A DNA stretch of 5,439 nt from an uncultured Planctomycetaceae bacterium (GTDB lineage Bacteria > Planctomycetota > Planctomycetia > Planctomycetales > Planctomycetaceae): the NCBI GenBank assembly GCA_903823545.1, contig CAIJTL010001092.1:1-5439 (forward strand), given 5' to 3'. The position numbers and the translations under genes were made by a program. Positions within the stretch are counted from its first letter, which is position 1. Every line of letters begins with the position of its first letter. Of the stretch, positions 1 to 5,439 are shown one piece after another. The notes beneath the pieces were generated by a model, which ran no database searches, was not told where the DNA came from, and saw only the letters and a program-made list of their open reading frames with translations.

Positions 1-4
1 CGAT

Positions 5-40
5 CTCTGCGTGCGGCTCCCTCAGCGACCTCTGCGTTTC
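5..40. repeat. CTCWGCG-type intergenic repeat fragment
   Basis: The heptamer CTCTGCG occurs at 5-11 and again at 30-36, with a one-mismatch copy, CTCAGCG, at 21-27. The motif is followed by a run of seven A residues (41-47). From memory, short elements built from CTCTGCG-like units occur between genes in many bacterial genomes, so this is probably one degenerate copy. It ends about 45 bases before the SDR start codon and appears non-coding. The repetition is seen directly; membership of a dispersed family is inferred. Confidence 0.45.
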
Positions 41-83
41 AAAAAAACTATCACCAAGAATCTCTCACCCAGGACTCCCCAAT

Positions 84-869
84 ATGAGCGTCAGCTATCT
101 CCAATCTCTCTTCGGACTCGATGGACTAACCGCTGTCGTTATCGGCGGCACCGGAACTCTTGGCGGTGCGTTTTGTGACGCTCTCGCGGGGGCTGGGGCT
201 CACGTGCTGGTGGTTGGCCGCGATGAAGTCGATGGCACTGCTCGCGCAACAAGCATCCAGAATGCTGGTGGGAGTGCGGATTTTTTCCGAGCCGACTCAA
301 CGAGCCGGGCTGACTTGGAGGCGATTGTTACACATCTTGAAAAGAATGGCCGAAGCTGCGACGTGCTGATCAACGGAGCGGGAACGAATTCGCCGACGCC
401 ATTCCTGGAAATTACTGATGAAGAATGGGACCGCATCTTCAACGTCAACGTGCGTGCGTTGCGGTTGGCCTGCCAAGTCTTCGGCAAGTACTTGCTCGAC
501 AAAGGCCGAACTGGGTCGTTTATCAACATTGCGTCGCTCAGTTCAGTGATTCCGCTGTCGCGCGTCTTCACTTACTCAGCATCGAAGGCCGCCGTGCTCA
601 ATCTGACGCTGAATCTCGCTCGCGAATGGGCAACAAAGGGAATTCGAGTCAACGCGCTATCGCCGGGCTTCTTCCCCGCCGAGCAGAACCGCAAAGTGCT
701 TACGCCCGATCGAGTCGAGAACATCATGCGGCACACCCCGATGAATCGTTTCGGAAATCCTGAAGAGCTCGCCGGCGCCATTCTTTTGATGGCCTCACCG
801 AAAGCGGGAAGCTTCCTCACGGGCGAAAACATCGTCGTTGATGGCGGATTTTTATCGATGACGATTTAG
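84..869 (+). CDS. SDR family NAD(P)-dependent oxidoreductase
   Basis: This is a complete 261-residue classical short-chain dehydrogenase/reductase, a usual length for soluble cytoplasmic enzymes that reversibly oxidise an alcohol or sugar hydroxyl with NAD(P). The N-terminal Rossmann fold has the Gly-rich loop GGTGTLGG (21-28), a variant of TGxxxGxG with I20 and T25 at usually conserved places. NGAG at 97-100 replaces the usual NNAG. The catalytic set is visible: Asn in NVNV (120-123), S151, Y164 and K168 in YSASK. The C-terminal half has the family's RVNALSPG (188-195) and TGENIVVDGGF (246-256). R46 after strand beta-2, with no Asp there, hints at NADP(H). The C-terminus and the FPAEQNRK region (197-204) recall SDRs annotated as D-mannonate/fructuronate or gluconate oxidoreductases, but the substrate is not established. 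The ATG at 84 has a weak AGGA (71-74) nine bases upstream. No partner gene is adjacent. Confidence 0.93.
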   Translation: MSVSYLQSLFGLDGLTAVVIGGTGTLGGAFCDALAGAGAHVLVVGRDEVDGTARATSIQNAGGSADFFRADSTSRADLEAIVTHLEKNGRSCDVLINGAGTNSPTPFLEITDEEWDRIFNVNVRALRLACQVFGKYLLDKGRTGSFINIASLSSVIPLSRVFTYSASKAAVLNLTLNLAREWATKGIRVNALSPGFFPAEQNRKVLTPDRVENIMRHTPMNRFGNPEELAGAILLMASPKAGSFLTGENIVVDGGFLSMTI

Positions 870-1241
870 GCTCGGTCCCGAAAATCCGTAGGACGGGCAC
901 TCTGATACAGCGGGCGGCAACGTTAGCCAGTCAGTTGTTGTGTTGTGTGAACATCGCCTGCTGCCGCGACGCGACATACACGTTTCGTTCGCGTTGCTGA
1001 ATGTCATCGAGAAGGCACGGCCAACACTCTGATTGGTGTCTGCACGATTGCTGTTCTACGAAATTTGACTCGCGCACTTTCGCGACATAAAGAACTTCTC
1101 GTGTATTCCGTCGCTCGCAAACACTCTTGATCTGACGCACCGACTCTCCCTAGTTTCGGTCTCAGGATCATCGTGAGCGATTCTCCCTCTCGAACGGCAT
1201 TGGCGGCCGCCCGGTCCCTCCCATTGAAAGAGCCGTAGGCC
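870..1241. other. 372-base intergenic region without a convincing gene
   Basis: Neither strand holds a reading frame with recognisable protein features. The minus-strand frames here are rich in Arg, Ser and Cys and look like chance openings, and one of them runs across the PilZ gene. The stretch at about 886-930 (GTAGGACGGGCACTCTG, then GCGGGCGGCAACGTTAGCC) looks like degenerate intergenic repeat material. The region probably holds the promoter of the PilZ gene, but no promoter is clear. No strong terminator follows the SDR stop codon. Confidence 0.5.
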
Positions 1242-1649
1242 ATGTACGACCGCCGACAACCACCGATGCGCCGATTCACGCTGACTCGATTTTCGCCAGA
1301 ACGACGAGAAGACGAGCGTCGTGAATCACCTCGTTTTCCTGTTTCTGGAACCGTTCGCTTTCTGCGAGCGACCGATGGAGCTCCCGACGTCATCGACGGC
1401 ATTATTGTCGAAGCGTCACTGACGGGTATGAGAGTTGAGTTGGACCAACCTGTGCGAAAAGGTGAGCAGTTACTTGTCGAAGTCAGCTCGCAGTTGCACG
1501 GAGGATTCAACATCACCGCACAAGTGATGTGGGTCGAAGCCGATTTTGATAACCGGCACATAGCCGGCTGCGAGTTCTGCACGATTCTCTCTTTGAAGCA
1601 GCGGGCTCAATTGCAACGCTTGGCTGAAGAGTCGTTGTGCTACGCGTAG
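1242..1649 (+). CDS. Stand-alone PilZ domain protein
   Basis: This 135-residue soluble protein consists of a basic N-terminal tail (about 1-26) and a single PilZ-type beta-barrel. PilZ domains bind the second messenger cyclic di-GMP and control motility, surface attachment or polysaccharide output through partner proteins. The binding arginines are seen as R27-ESP-R31 (RxxxR). The second motif, normally (D/N)xSxxG, reads E57-A-S59-L-T-G62, with Glu at the first position. The later VMWVEAD (95-101) and AGCEF (108-112) match the typical end of the barrel, and a short helix (about 117-131) follows. The start at 1242 is the farthest possible because an in-frame TAG lies at 1236-1238. An alternative Met is codon 9 (1266). 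Ribosome binding is weak (GAAAGAG at 1226-1232). There is no signal peptide, no membrane segment and no enzyme domain. The gene has no obvious partner nearby, so its target is unknown. The degenerate motif leaves actual c-di-GMP binding uncertain. Confidence 0.82.
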   Translation: MYDRRQPPMRRFTLTRFSPERREDERRESPRFPVSGTVRFLRATDGAPDVIDGIIVEASLTGMRVELDQPVRKGEQLLVEVSSQLHGGFNITAQVMWVEADFDNRHIAGCEFCTILSLKQRAQLQRLAEESLCYA

Positions 1650-1726
1650 GATGCCAAGTGCGATCAGCAGCACGGTTCGGGCGGGATTAATCCGACAGGC
1701 ACGCGTCTGATGGCATTTCGGCGGTG

Positions 1727-1744
1727 TCGGACTTATTCGTCCGA
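1727..1744 (+). other. Small hairpin between PilZ and beta-helix genes
   Basis: TCGGAC (1727-1732) and GTCCGA (1739-1744) form a perfect 6-bp stem with a six-base loop, 77 bases after the PilZ stop codon. No T-run follows, so it is at best a weak terminator or transcript-end structure. It may also be chance. Confidence 0.25.
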
Positions 1745-1785
1745 ACGAGGCCTTGCCAACCGTGAGATTGCCTCACAGGTTCGAT

Positions 1786-1813
1786 AGAGTGTTTGGTTCG
1801 AGCAAGACACTCT
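1786..1813 (+). promoter_or_regulatory. Hairpin in leader of the beta-helix gene
   Basis: AGAGTGT (1786-1792) pairs perfectly with ACACTCT (1807-1813). Three further pairs are possible inside (TTG 1793-1795 with CAA 1803-1805) with one bulged G, leaving loop GTTCGAG. The structure ends five bases before an ATG at 1818 and 25 bases before the ATG at 1839. It could limit initiation at 1818, modulate translation, or act as a poor terminator (only TCTTTC follows). The pairing is seen; the function is inferred. Confidence 0.35.
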
Positions 1814-1825
1814 TTCAATGAACAC

Positions 1826-1831
1826 GAGAGG
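1826..1831 (+). promoter_or_regulatory. Shine-Dalgarno-like site choosing start 1839
   Basis: GAGAGG lies seven bases before the ATG at 1839, a good spacing for ribosome binding. The in-frame ATG at 1818 has only the hairpin arm directly upstream and no purine-rich site. This supports the shorter protein, which then begins directly with the conserved SVRDFGAAGDG motif. Confidence 0.55.
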
Positions 1832-1838
1832 CATCTCC

Positions 1839-3260
1839 ATGAGCAGCGTTCGAGACTTTGGTGCCGCAGGTGACGGACAGACGGACGACACTGACGCCAT
1901 TCGACATGCGTTGTCCGACGGCGAAGGTTTGCTGGAATTTCCTCGTGGCGAATACCGCATCACGAAGACGATCATTGTTGAATTGGGCAAGATCAGCCGG
2001 ACTGCGATTCGAGGAAGTGGCGGCACCGCAAAGATCATCATGGCGGGACCGGGTCCGGCGTTCTTCTTTATCGGGACACATGACAAAACCGCCGACCCGA
2101 CCGGGTTCAAGCCGGGAATTTGGCAGCACGAGCGGATGCCGTTGCTCAGTGAAATTGAAATTGCAGGGGAACATCCCGATGCAGACGGCGTCCGTTTCGA
2201 ACGAGTCATGCAACCGACGCTGACCAACGTGCTAATCCGCAAAGTACGCCATGCCGTTCACATCACAAAGCGGTCGCGAAACGTACTCATCAGCCACTGC
2301 CACATTTATCAGAATACAGGCATCGGCGTCTTTCTGGATCACGTCAACTTGCATCAGACGATTATCACCGGAAGCCATATCAGCTATTGCCGACTTGGCG
2401 GAGTCCGCATTCAAGGGGGCGAGATTCGCAACTTGCAGATCACCGGTAACGACATCGAATACAACAACAATCGTGCGATCGGCGTCCCCGGAGCCGATGC
2501 CGAGCCGACTGCCGAAATTTACATAGACGTTGAAGATGGCTCAGTGCGAGAAGGGACCATCTGCAGCAATACGCTGCAAGCGACCTACAGCCCGAATGGT
2601 TCCAACATCCGTTTCATCGGCAGTGGAACCAAGGGGAATCACCGAGCCGGTATGTGGGCGATCTCCGGCAACCTCATCGGTAGCCAAGCCATCAACATCC
2701 ATCTGACGTCGGCTCTCGGTTTTGCAATTTCTGGTAACTACATCTACAGCGGACATGACCGCAACATCGTCATCGAAGGCTCTCGCAGCATCGCGATCGG
2801 TGCGAACACGCTCGGCCACAACCCCGACTATGGCGACAAAGAACTTTCTACGGGCGTCCGCTTTGTTGATTGCGAAGAGTGCACGGTGACAGGCCTAATC
2901 CTGCAAGACGCACTTGCTGGGCAAAACACAGTCGCAGGTACTGTGAAGACACAGAAGGAAGGGTTGCTTGAACTCGTTCGCTGTCGCCGAATCAATCTCA
3001 CCGGTTGCCAAATTCTCGAAGGGACACCGAATGGAATCGTCCTCGACGACTGCCACGACACTTTGATTTCCGCTTGTACGGTCCTCGATAGCCGCGAGAC
3101 CAAATTGATGAAAGCGGCGATTGTTTGGCGCGATTCAAAAGAGCCCTCGAGTCGAAAGACTAGCGGCAATCTGATTCATGCCTGTCGCATTGGTAGCGGC
3201 ACCGAAGGCGGTCTCGTCATTCCCACAACTGTTCGGCAGTCCGAAAACCTCACGGATTAA
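1839..3260 (+). CDS. Right-handed parallel beta-helix protein, pectate-lyase-like
   Basis: This 473-residue protein (480 if started at the in-frame ATG at 1818) has the fold of pectate lyases and related polysaccharide-acting proteins. It opens with VRDFGAAGDGQTDDTDAI (residues 4-21), the signature of the Pectate_lyase_3/GH28-like N-terminal segment, followed by EFPRGEYRI (33-41). From about residue 105 to the end it is a series of beta-helix rungs with recurring N/G-rich turns, such as LQITGNDIEYNNN (199-211), AISGNLIGSQAINI (274-287), AISGNYIYSG (296-305) and LTGCQILEGTPNGIVL (387-402). No catalytic residue set of a known lyase or glycosidase can be assigned by eye, so a structural or binding role is equally possible. 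The N-terminus has no hydrophobic signal segment, suggesting a cytoplasmic location or an unusual export route. Start 1839 is preferred because of GAGAGG upstream. The gene stands alone, 174 bases before the next gene. Fold assignment is firm; substrate and activity are not. Confidence 0.85.
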   Translation: MSSVRDFGAAGDGQTDDTDAIRHALSDGEGLLEFPRGEYRITKTIIVELGKISRTAIRGSGGTAKIIMAGPGPAFFFIGTHDKTADPTGFKPGIWQHERMPLLSEIEIAGEHPDADGVRFERVMQPTLTNVLIRKVRHAVHITKRSRNVLISHCHIYQNTGIGVFLDHVNLHQTIITGSHISYCRLGGVRIQGGEIRNLQITGNDIEYNNNRAIGVPGADAEPTAEIYIDVEDGSVREGTICSNTLQATYSPNGSNIRFIGSGTKGNHRAGMWAISGNLIGSQAINIHLTSALGFAISGNYIYSGHDRNIVIEGSRSIAIGANTLGHNPDYGDKELSTGVRFVDCEECTVTGLILQDALAGQNTVAGTVKTQKEGLLELVRCRRINLTGCQILEGTPNGIVLDDCHDTLISACTVLDSRETKLMKAAIVWRDSKEPSSRKTSGNLIHACRIGSGTEGGLVIPTTVRQSENLTD

Positions 3261-3298
3261 GCGATTTTGAAATCGGTTGAATCAGCCGCTGATCGCCC

Positions 3299-3335
3299 AC
3301 GGTTAGAACCGGCCGTTAGCGCGTTCCGGCTGATG
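3299..3335. repeat. Possible degenerate intergenic repeat
   Basis: The stretch contains GGTTAGAACCGG, then CCGTTAGCGCGTTCCGG and GCTGATG, with local inverted pieces (GGTT/AACC and two CCGG copies). It resembles GC-rich intergenic elements with a GTTAGCG core that I recall from planctomycete genomes. The same CGTTAGC string occurs at about 920-926, in the gap before the PilZ gene. Only the sequence pattern is seen; the repeat family is inferred. Confidence 0.25.
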
Positions 3336-3386
3336 TGGTTATCAAGTTCAACGCGAAATACACAGGCTCCAATGCGTTTCAAACAG

Positions 3387-3404
3387 CGACAACATGGGTT
3401 GTCG
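3387..3404 (+). promoter_or_regulatory. Perfect hairpin upstream of the trhO–rluA fusion
   Basis: CGACAAC (3387-3393) and GTTGTCG (3398-3404) form a 7-bp perfect stem with loop ATGG, extendable by one G-T pair. It lies 30 bases before the start codon at 3435 and 126 bases after the beta-helix stop. A T-run (TTTT, 3415-3418) follows after ten bases, which is too far for a standard intrinsic terminator. It could be a weak terminator of the upstream transcript, a leader structure or an operator-like inverted repeat. Confidence 0.35.
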
Positions 3405-3434
3405 TAACTCCCAGTTTTAGCCCCTCGATGACTT

Positions 3435-5225
3435 ATGCCCTCGATCATCAATATCGCTGCTTACAAGTTTGCTTCGCTCACGAATCTCAAGGAAACACGC
3501 GAGCGGCTCATCGCACAATGCAAAGCGTGGGGCCTTAAAGGAACGATCCTGCTCAGCACGGAAGGGGTTAATCTTTTCGTTGCCGGGCATCGGACAGAAA
3601 CAGATCTGTTACTCGCAGAACTGCGATCTTTGCCCGGGCTTGAAGAATTACGGCCGAAGTTCAGTGAGAGCGAACATCAGCCGTTTTCACGCATGCTGGT
3701 GAAGATCAAGAAAGAAATCATTTCATTTGGTGTCGACGGGATTGATCCAGTCGGGCGTCCTTCACCGACGCTCGCTGCGTGTGATCTGAAACAATGGCTC
3801 GACGAAGGTCGCCCGGTCACGTTGCTCGACACTCGTAACGATTACGAAGTGAAGCTCGGCACGTTCAAAAATGCCTTGACCGTCGATATCGATCACTTCC
3901 GTGAATTCCCAGCGGCAGTTCGCAAGTTGCCGGTGGAAATGAAAGAGCAACCGATCGTCATGTTTTGCACCGGCGGCATTCGTTGCGAGAAGGCTGGGCC
4001 GTTCATGGAACGTGAAGGCTTTCGCCACATCTTTCAACTCGACGGCGGCATCCTCAAATACTTTGAAGAATGCGGCAACGCTCACTACGACGGCGAGTGC
4101 TTTGTGTTCGATCAGCGAGTCGGTGTCGATCCGAGCTTGCAGGAAACGTCGAGTTCTCAATGCTTCGCCTGCCTCACACCGTTAACTGCCGAGGATTGCA
4201 ACGACCCTCGTTACATCGAAACGAAATCCTGTCCGTACTGTTTCAAGACCGATGAAGAACAACGAGCGATTGCGATCGAAGCACGGCACGCTGAGATTCG
4301 CCGCGTCACGTCACCGTTGCCCGGCAGCGAGCCTTATGACAATGTTCGTCCGCTGAAGGTCTCCGCAAAATTCGATGGTCTGACGTTGCTGGAATTTCTC
4401 GATCGCATCCTTCCGCACGTTCCACGAGAGCATTGGTTGGCACTGTGCGAGCAAGGCCGAATGCTCAATGCGAAGCATCAGCCAGTTGGTCCAGATCAGG
4501 GGGTCCGAACTGGCGAGCGATATTTGCATCTCGAACCGGCAACGAGTGAACCAGACGTTAACGCCGACATTCGCATATTGTTTGAAGACGAAGCGATCGT
4601 CATCTTGAATAAGCCGGCACCGCTTCCGATGCATCCGAGCGGCCGATTCAATCGCAACACATTGCAGTACATTTTGAGCGAGGTCTACCAACCACAACGT
4701 CCTCGCCCCGCACATCGCCTGGATGCGAACACAACGGGGATTGTTGTTTTCGCTCGAACCAAGCATTTTGCGGGGATACTGCAACCACAGTTCGCTCACG
4801 GCGAGGTTGAGAAAACTTATCTCGCTCGTGTCGTCGGCCATCCTCCCAACGAACAATTCTCGTGCGACGCGCCGATCAGTGCAGCGGCTCGTGAACTCGG
4901 GTCGCGTGAAATCGACGAAGAGACAGGTCTTCCGGCACGCACAGACTTCAAAGTGCTCGAACGGTTTGCGGACGGCACATCGTTACTGGAGGTCGTTCCG
5001 GTGACAGGGCGAACAAATCAAATTCGAGTCCATCTTTGGAAGATCGGCTGGCCGATTCGAGGCGATCAGGTTTACTTGCGCGAGCAACAACTCGGAAACA
5101 CTCAAACAAACGCCGTCGATGATCCTCCACTTTGTCTACACGCCAAGCGAATCACCTTCTATCACCCGCTGACGTCACAACGGATGACATTTGAGACGGA
5201 GTTGCCGAGTTGGGCCGTTGGCTGA
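3435..5225 (+). CDS. trhO: TrhO tRNA U34 hydroxylase – RluA pseudouridine synthase fusion
   Basis: This is one unbroken 596-residue frame with two RNA-modifying halves. Residues 1-290 are a TrhO/YceA (UPF0176) protein. The N-terminal domain starts PSIINIAAYKF and has KGTILLSTEGVN (35-46). A rhodanese domain follows (about 112-212) with LLDTRNDYEV (130-139) and active loop CTGGIRCEKA, catalytic Cys C178 plus C184. A Cys-rich tail has C243xxC246 and C266xxC269, probably metal-binding. TrhO performs oxygen-dependent 5-hydroxylation of uridine 34 in tRNA. Residues 305-596 are an RluA-family pseudouridine synthase: a degenerate S4-like RNA-binding region (309-365), VILNKPAPLPMHPSG (389-403), the catalytic motif HRLDANTTG (427-435) with D430, and GRTNQIRVHL (525-534), where Asn replaces the usual His. 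Usual TrhO length is near 300-350, and the extra length matches a whole RluA. The start at 3435 agrees with family N-termini, though no clear ribosome-binding site is seen. Both halves keep their catalytic residues, so both are probably active; the RluA-half target is unknown. Confidence 0.93.
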   Translation: MPSIINIAAYKFASLTNLKETRERLIAQCKAWGLKGTILLSTEGVNLFVAGHRTETDLLLAELRSLPGLEELRPKFSESEHQPFSRMLVKIKKEIISFGVDGIDPVGRPSPTLAACDLKQWLDEGRPVTLLDTRNDYEVKLGTFKNALTVDIDHFREFPAAVRKLPVEMKEQPIVMFCTGGIRCEKAGPFMEREGFRHIFQLDGGILKYFEECGNAHYDGECFVFDQRVGVDPSLQETSSSQCFACLTPLTAEDCNDPRYIETKSCPYCFKTDEEQRAIAIEARHAEIRRVTSPLPGSEPYDNVRPLKVSAKFDGLTLLEFLDRILPHVPREHWLALCEQGRMLNAKHQPVGPDQGVRTGERYLHLEPATSEPDVNADIRILFEDEAIVILNKPAPLPMHPSGRFNRNTLQYILSEVYQPQRPRPAHRLDANTTGIVVFARTKHFAGILQPQFAHGEVEKTYLARVVGHPPNEQFSCDAPISAAARELGSREIDEETGLPARTDFKVLERFADGTSLLEVVPVTGRTNQIRVHLWKIGWPIRGDQVYLREQQLGNTQTNAVDDPPLCLHAKRITFYHPLTSQRMTFETELPSWAVG

Positions 5226-5264
5226 AGCGTTGGAGGAATCGGATTGACCTTTATTCCAAAACTC

Positions 5265-5281
5265 CTTGAGAGAGCCTCAAG
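5265..5281. terminator. Hairpin between convergent genes
   Basis: CTTGAG (5265-5270) pairs with CTCAAG (5276-5281) around a five-base loop. It lies 39 bases after the fusion-gene stop and 28 bases beyond the stop of the minus-strand frame. Read on the minus strand it is followed by GGAG and TTTT, giving a weak intrinsic-terminator shape for that strand. On the plus strand no T-run follows. The stem is short, so confidence is low. Confidence 0.35.
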
Positions 5282-5309
5282 TTGCCGCGAAATAACTGTC
5301 ACTTTCGGC

Positions 5310-5439
5310 TCACGACTCAACGAACTCGGTCATTTGGCTGATCAACCGATAATCCGGGTGGTGTCGCGCCTTGCCGCGCCGTGGATCAAACCCGCATAAT
5401 GTCGCTCGCTCGAAATGGCCGATTTCAATGATCGCAGAG
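5310..5439 (-). CDS. Partial hypothetical protein, C-terminal end
   Basis: On the minus strand a frame is open from the window edge to TGA at 5312-5310, giving the last 42 residues of a possible protein. It starts SAIIEIGHFERATLCGFDPR and ends with PDYRLISQMTEFVES just before the stop. Its amino-acid mix is balanced and about two thirds of its codons end in G or C, which fits coding DNA. A second minus-strand frame is open over a shorter stretch, so the choice is not certain. The 5' part lies outside the window. I do not recognise a family. It converges on the fusion gene, with 84 bases between the two stop codons, and a small hairpin lies between them. Confidence 0.4.
   Translation of the reverse strand, partial: SAIIEIGHFERATLCGFDPRRGKARHHPDYRLISQMTEFVES

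Noticed and set aside
1065..1091. TTGACT (1065-1070) with CATAAA (1086-1091) as a possible sigma-70-type promoter for the PilZ gene
   Set aside because: The 15-base spacer is short, the -10 match is only 4 of 6, and it lies about 150 bases from the start codon. This is too weak to call.
1021..1127. ACACTCT repeated at 1024-1030 and 1121-1127, and again at 1807-1813
   Set aside because: A seven-base word with irregular spacing and no shared context is not convincing as a binding-site series.
1004..1582. A 192-residue minus-strand open frame overlapping the PilZ gene
   Set aside because: It is rich in Arg, Ser and Cys, shows no domain features and lies antisense to a clear PilZ coding sequence. 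It is a shadow frame.
1684..1693. Palindrome GGATTAATCC downstream of the PilZ gene
   Set aside because: A single 10-base palindrome without a repeated partner or a promoter nearby is expected by chance at this length scale.
1778..1808. GGTTCGA occurring twice (1778-1784 and 1795-1801), resembling a tRNA T-loop
   Set aside because: The bases around TTCGAGC do not form a 5-bp T-stem and no acceptor or anticodon arm can be drawn, so this is not a tRNA or an obvious tRNA remnant.
4311..4856. A 181-residue minus-strand open frame inside the fusion gene
   Set aside because: It is fully antisense to the conserved RluA half and has no recognisable motifs.
3435..5225. The possibility that the TrhO and RluA parts are separate genes joined by a sequencing error
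   Set aside because: The frame is continuous, the linker between the Cys-rich tail and the S4-like region is short and clean, and no stop or ribosome-binding site marks a second start near codon 300.

Overview
The window reads as a stretch of bacterial chromosome with mixed housekeeping and accessory genes, most likely from a planctomycete (Planctomycetota). I infer this from the style of the beta-helix protein, the TrhO–RluA fusion, the weak or absent Shine-Dalgarno sequences and the repeat-like intergenic DNA. It is not proven by a marker gene. No rRNA, tRNA, CRISPR array, transposase or integrase is visible.

Layout: positions 1-83 are intergenic and carry a short CTCWGCG-type repeat. Positions 84-869 (+) encode a classical short-chain dehydrogenase/reductase. 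Positions 870-1241 are a 372-base gap with no convincing gene. Positions 1242-1649 (+) encode a small stand-alone PilZ-domain protein, probably a c-di-GMP effector with one degenerate binding residue. Positions 1650-1838 contain two hairpins, one of which abuts an upstream ATG of the next gene. Positions 1839-3260 (+) encode a right-handed parallel beta-helix protein of the pectate-lyase-like superfamily without a visible signal peptide. Positions 3261-3434 contain a perfect 7-bp hairpin and repeat-like sequence. Positions 3435-5225 (+) encode a 596-residue fusion of a TrhO-type tRNA uridine-34 hydroxylase (rhodanese family, YceA/UPF0176) and an RluA-type pseudouridine synthase. After it come a small hairpin (5265-5281) and the 3' end of a converging minus-strand reading frame that leaves the window.

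All four complete genes lie on the plus strand, but gaps of 170-370 bases separate them. They look like separate transcription units rather than one operon. The SDR resembles enzymes of sugar or uronate metabolism and the beta-helix fold is common in polysaccharide lyases, so a shared carbohydrate role is possible but only suggestive. The most notable item is the TrhO–RluA fusion, which joins two RNA-uridine-modifying activities in one polypeptide. I see no convincing multi-gene system that is new.
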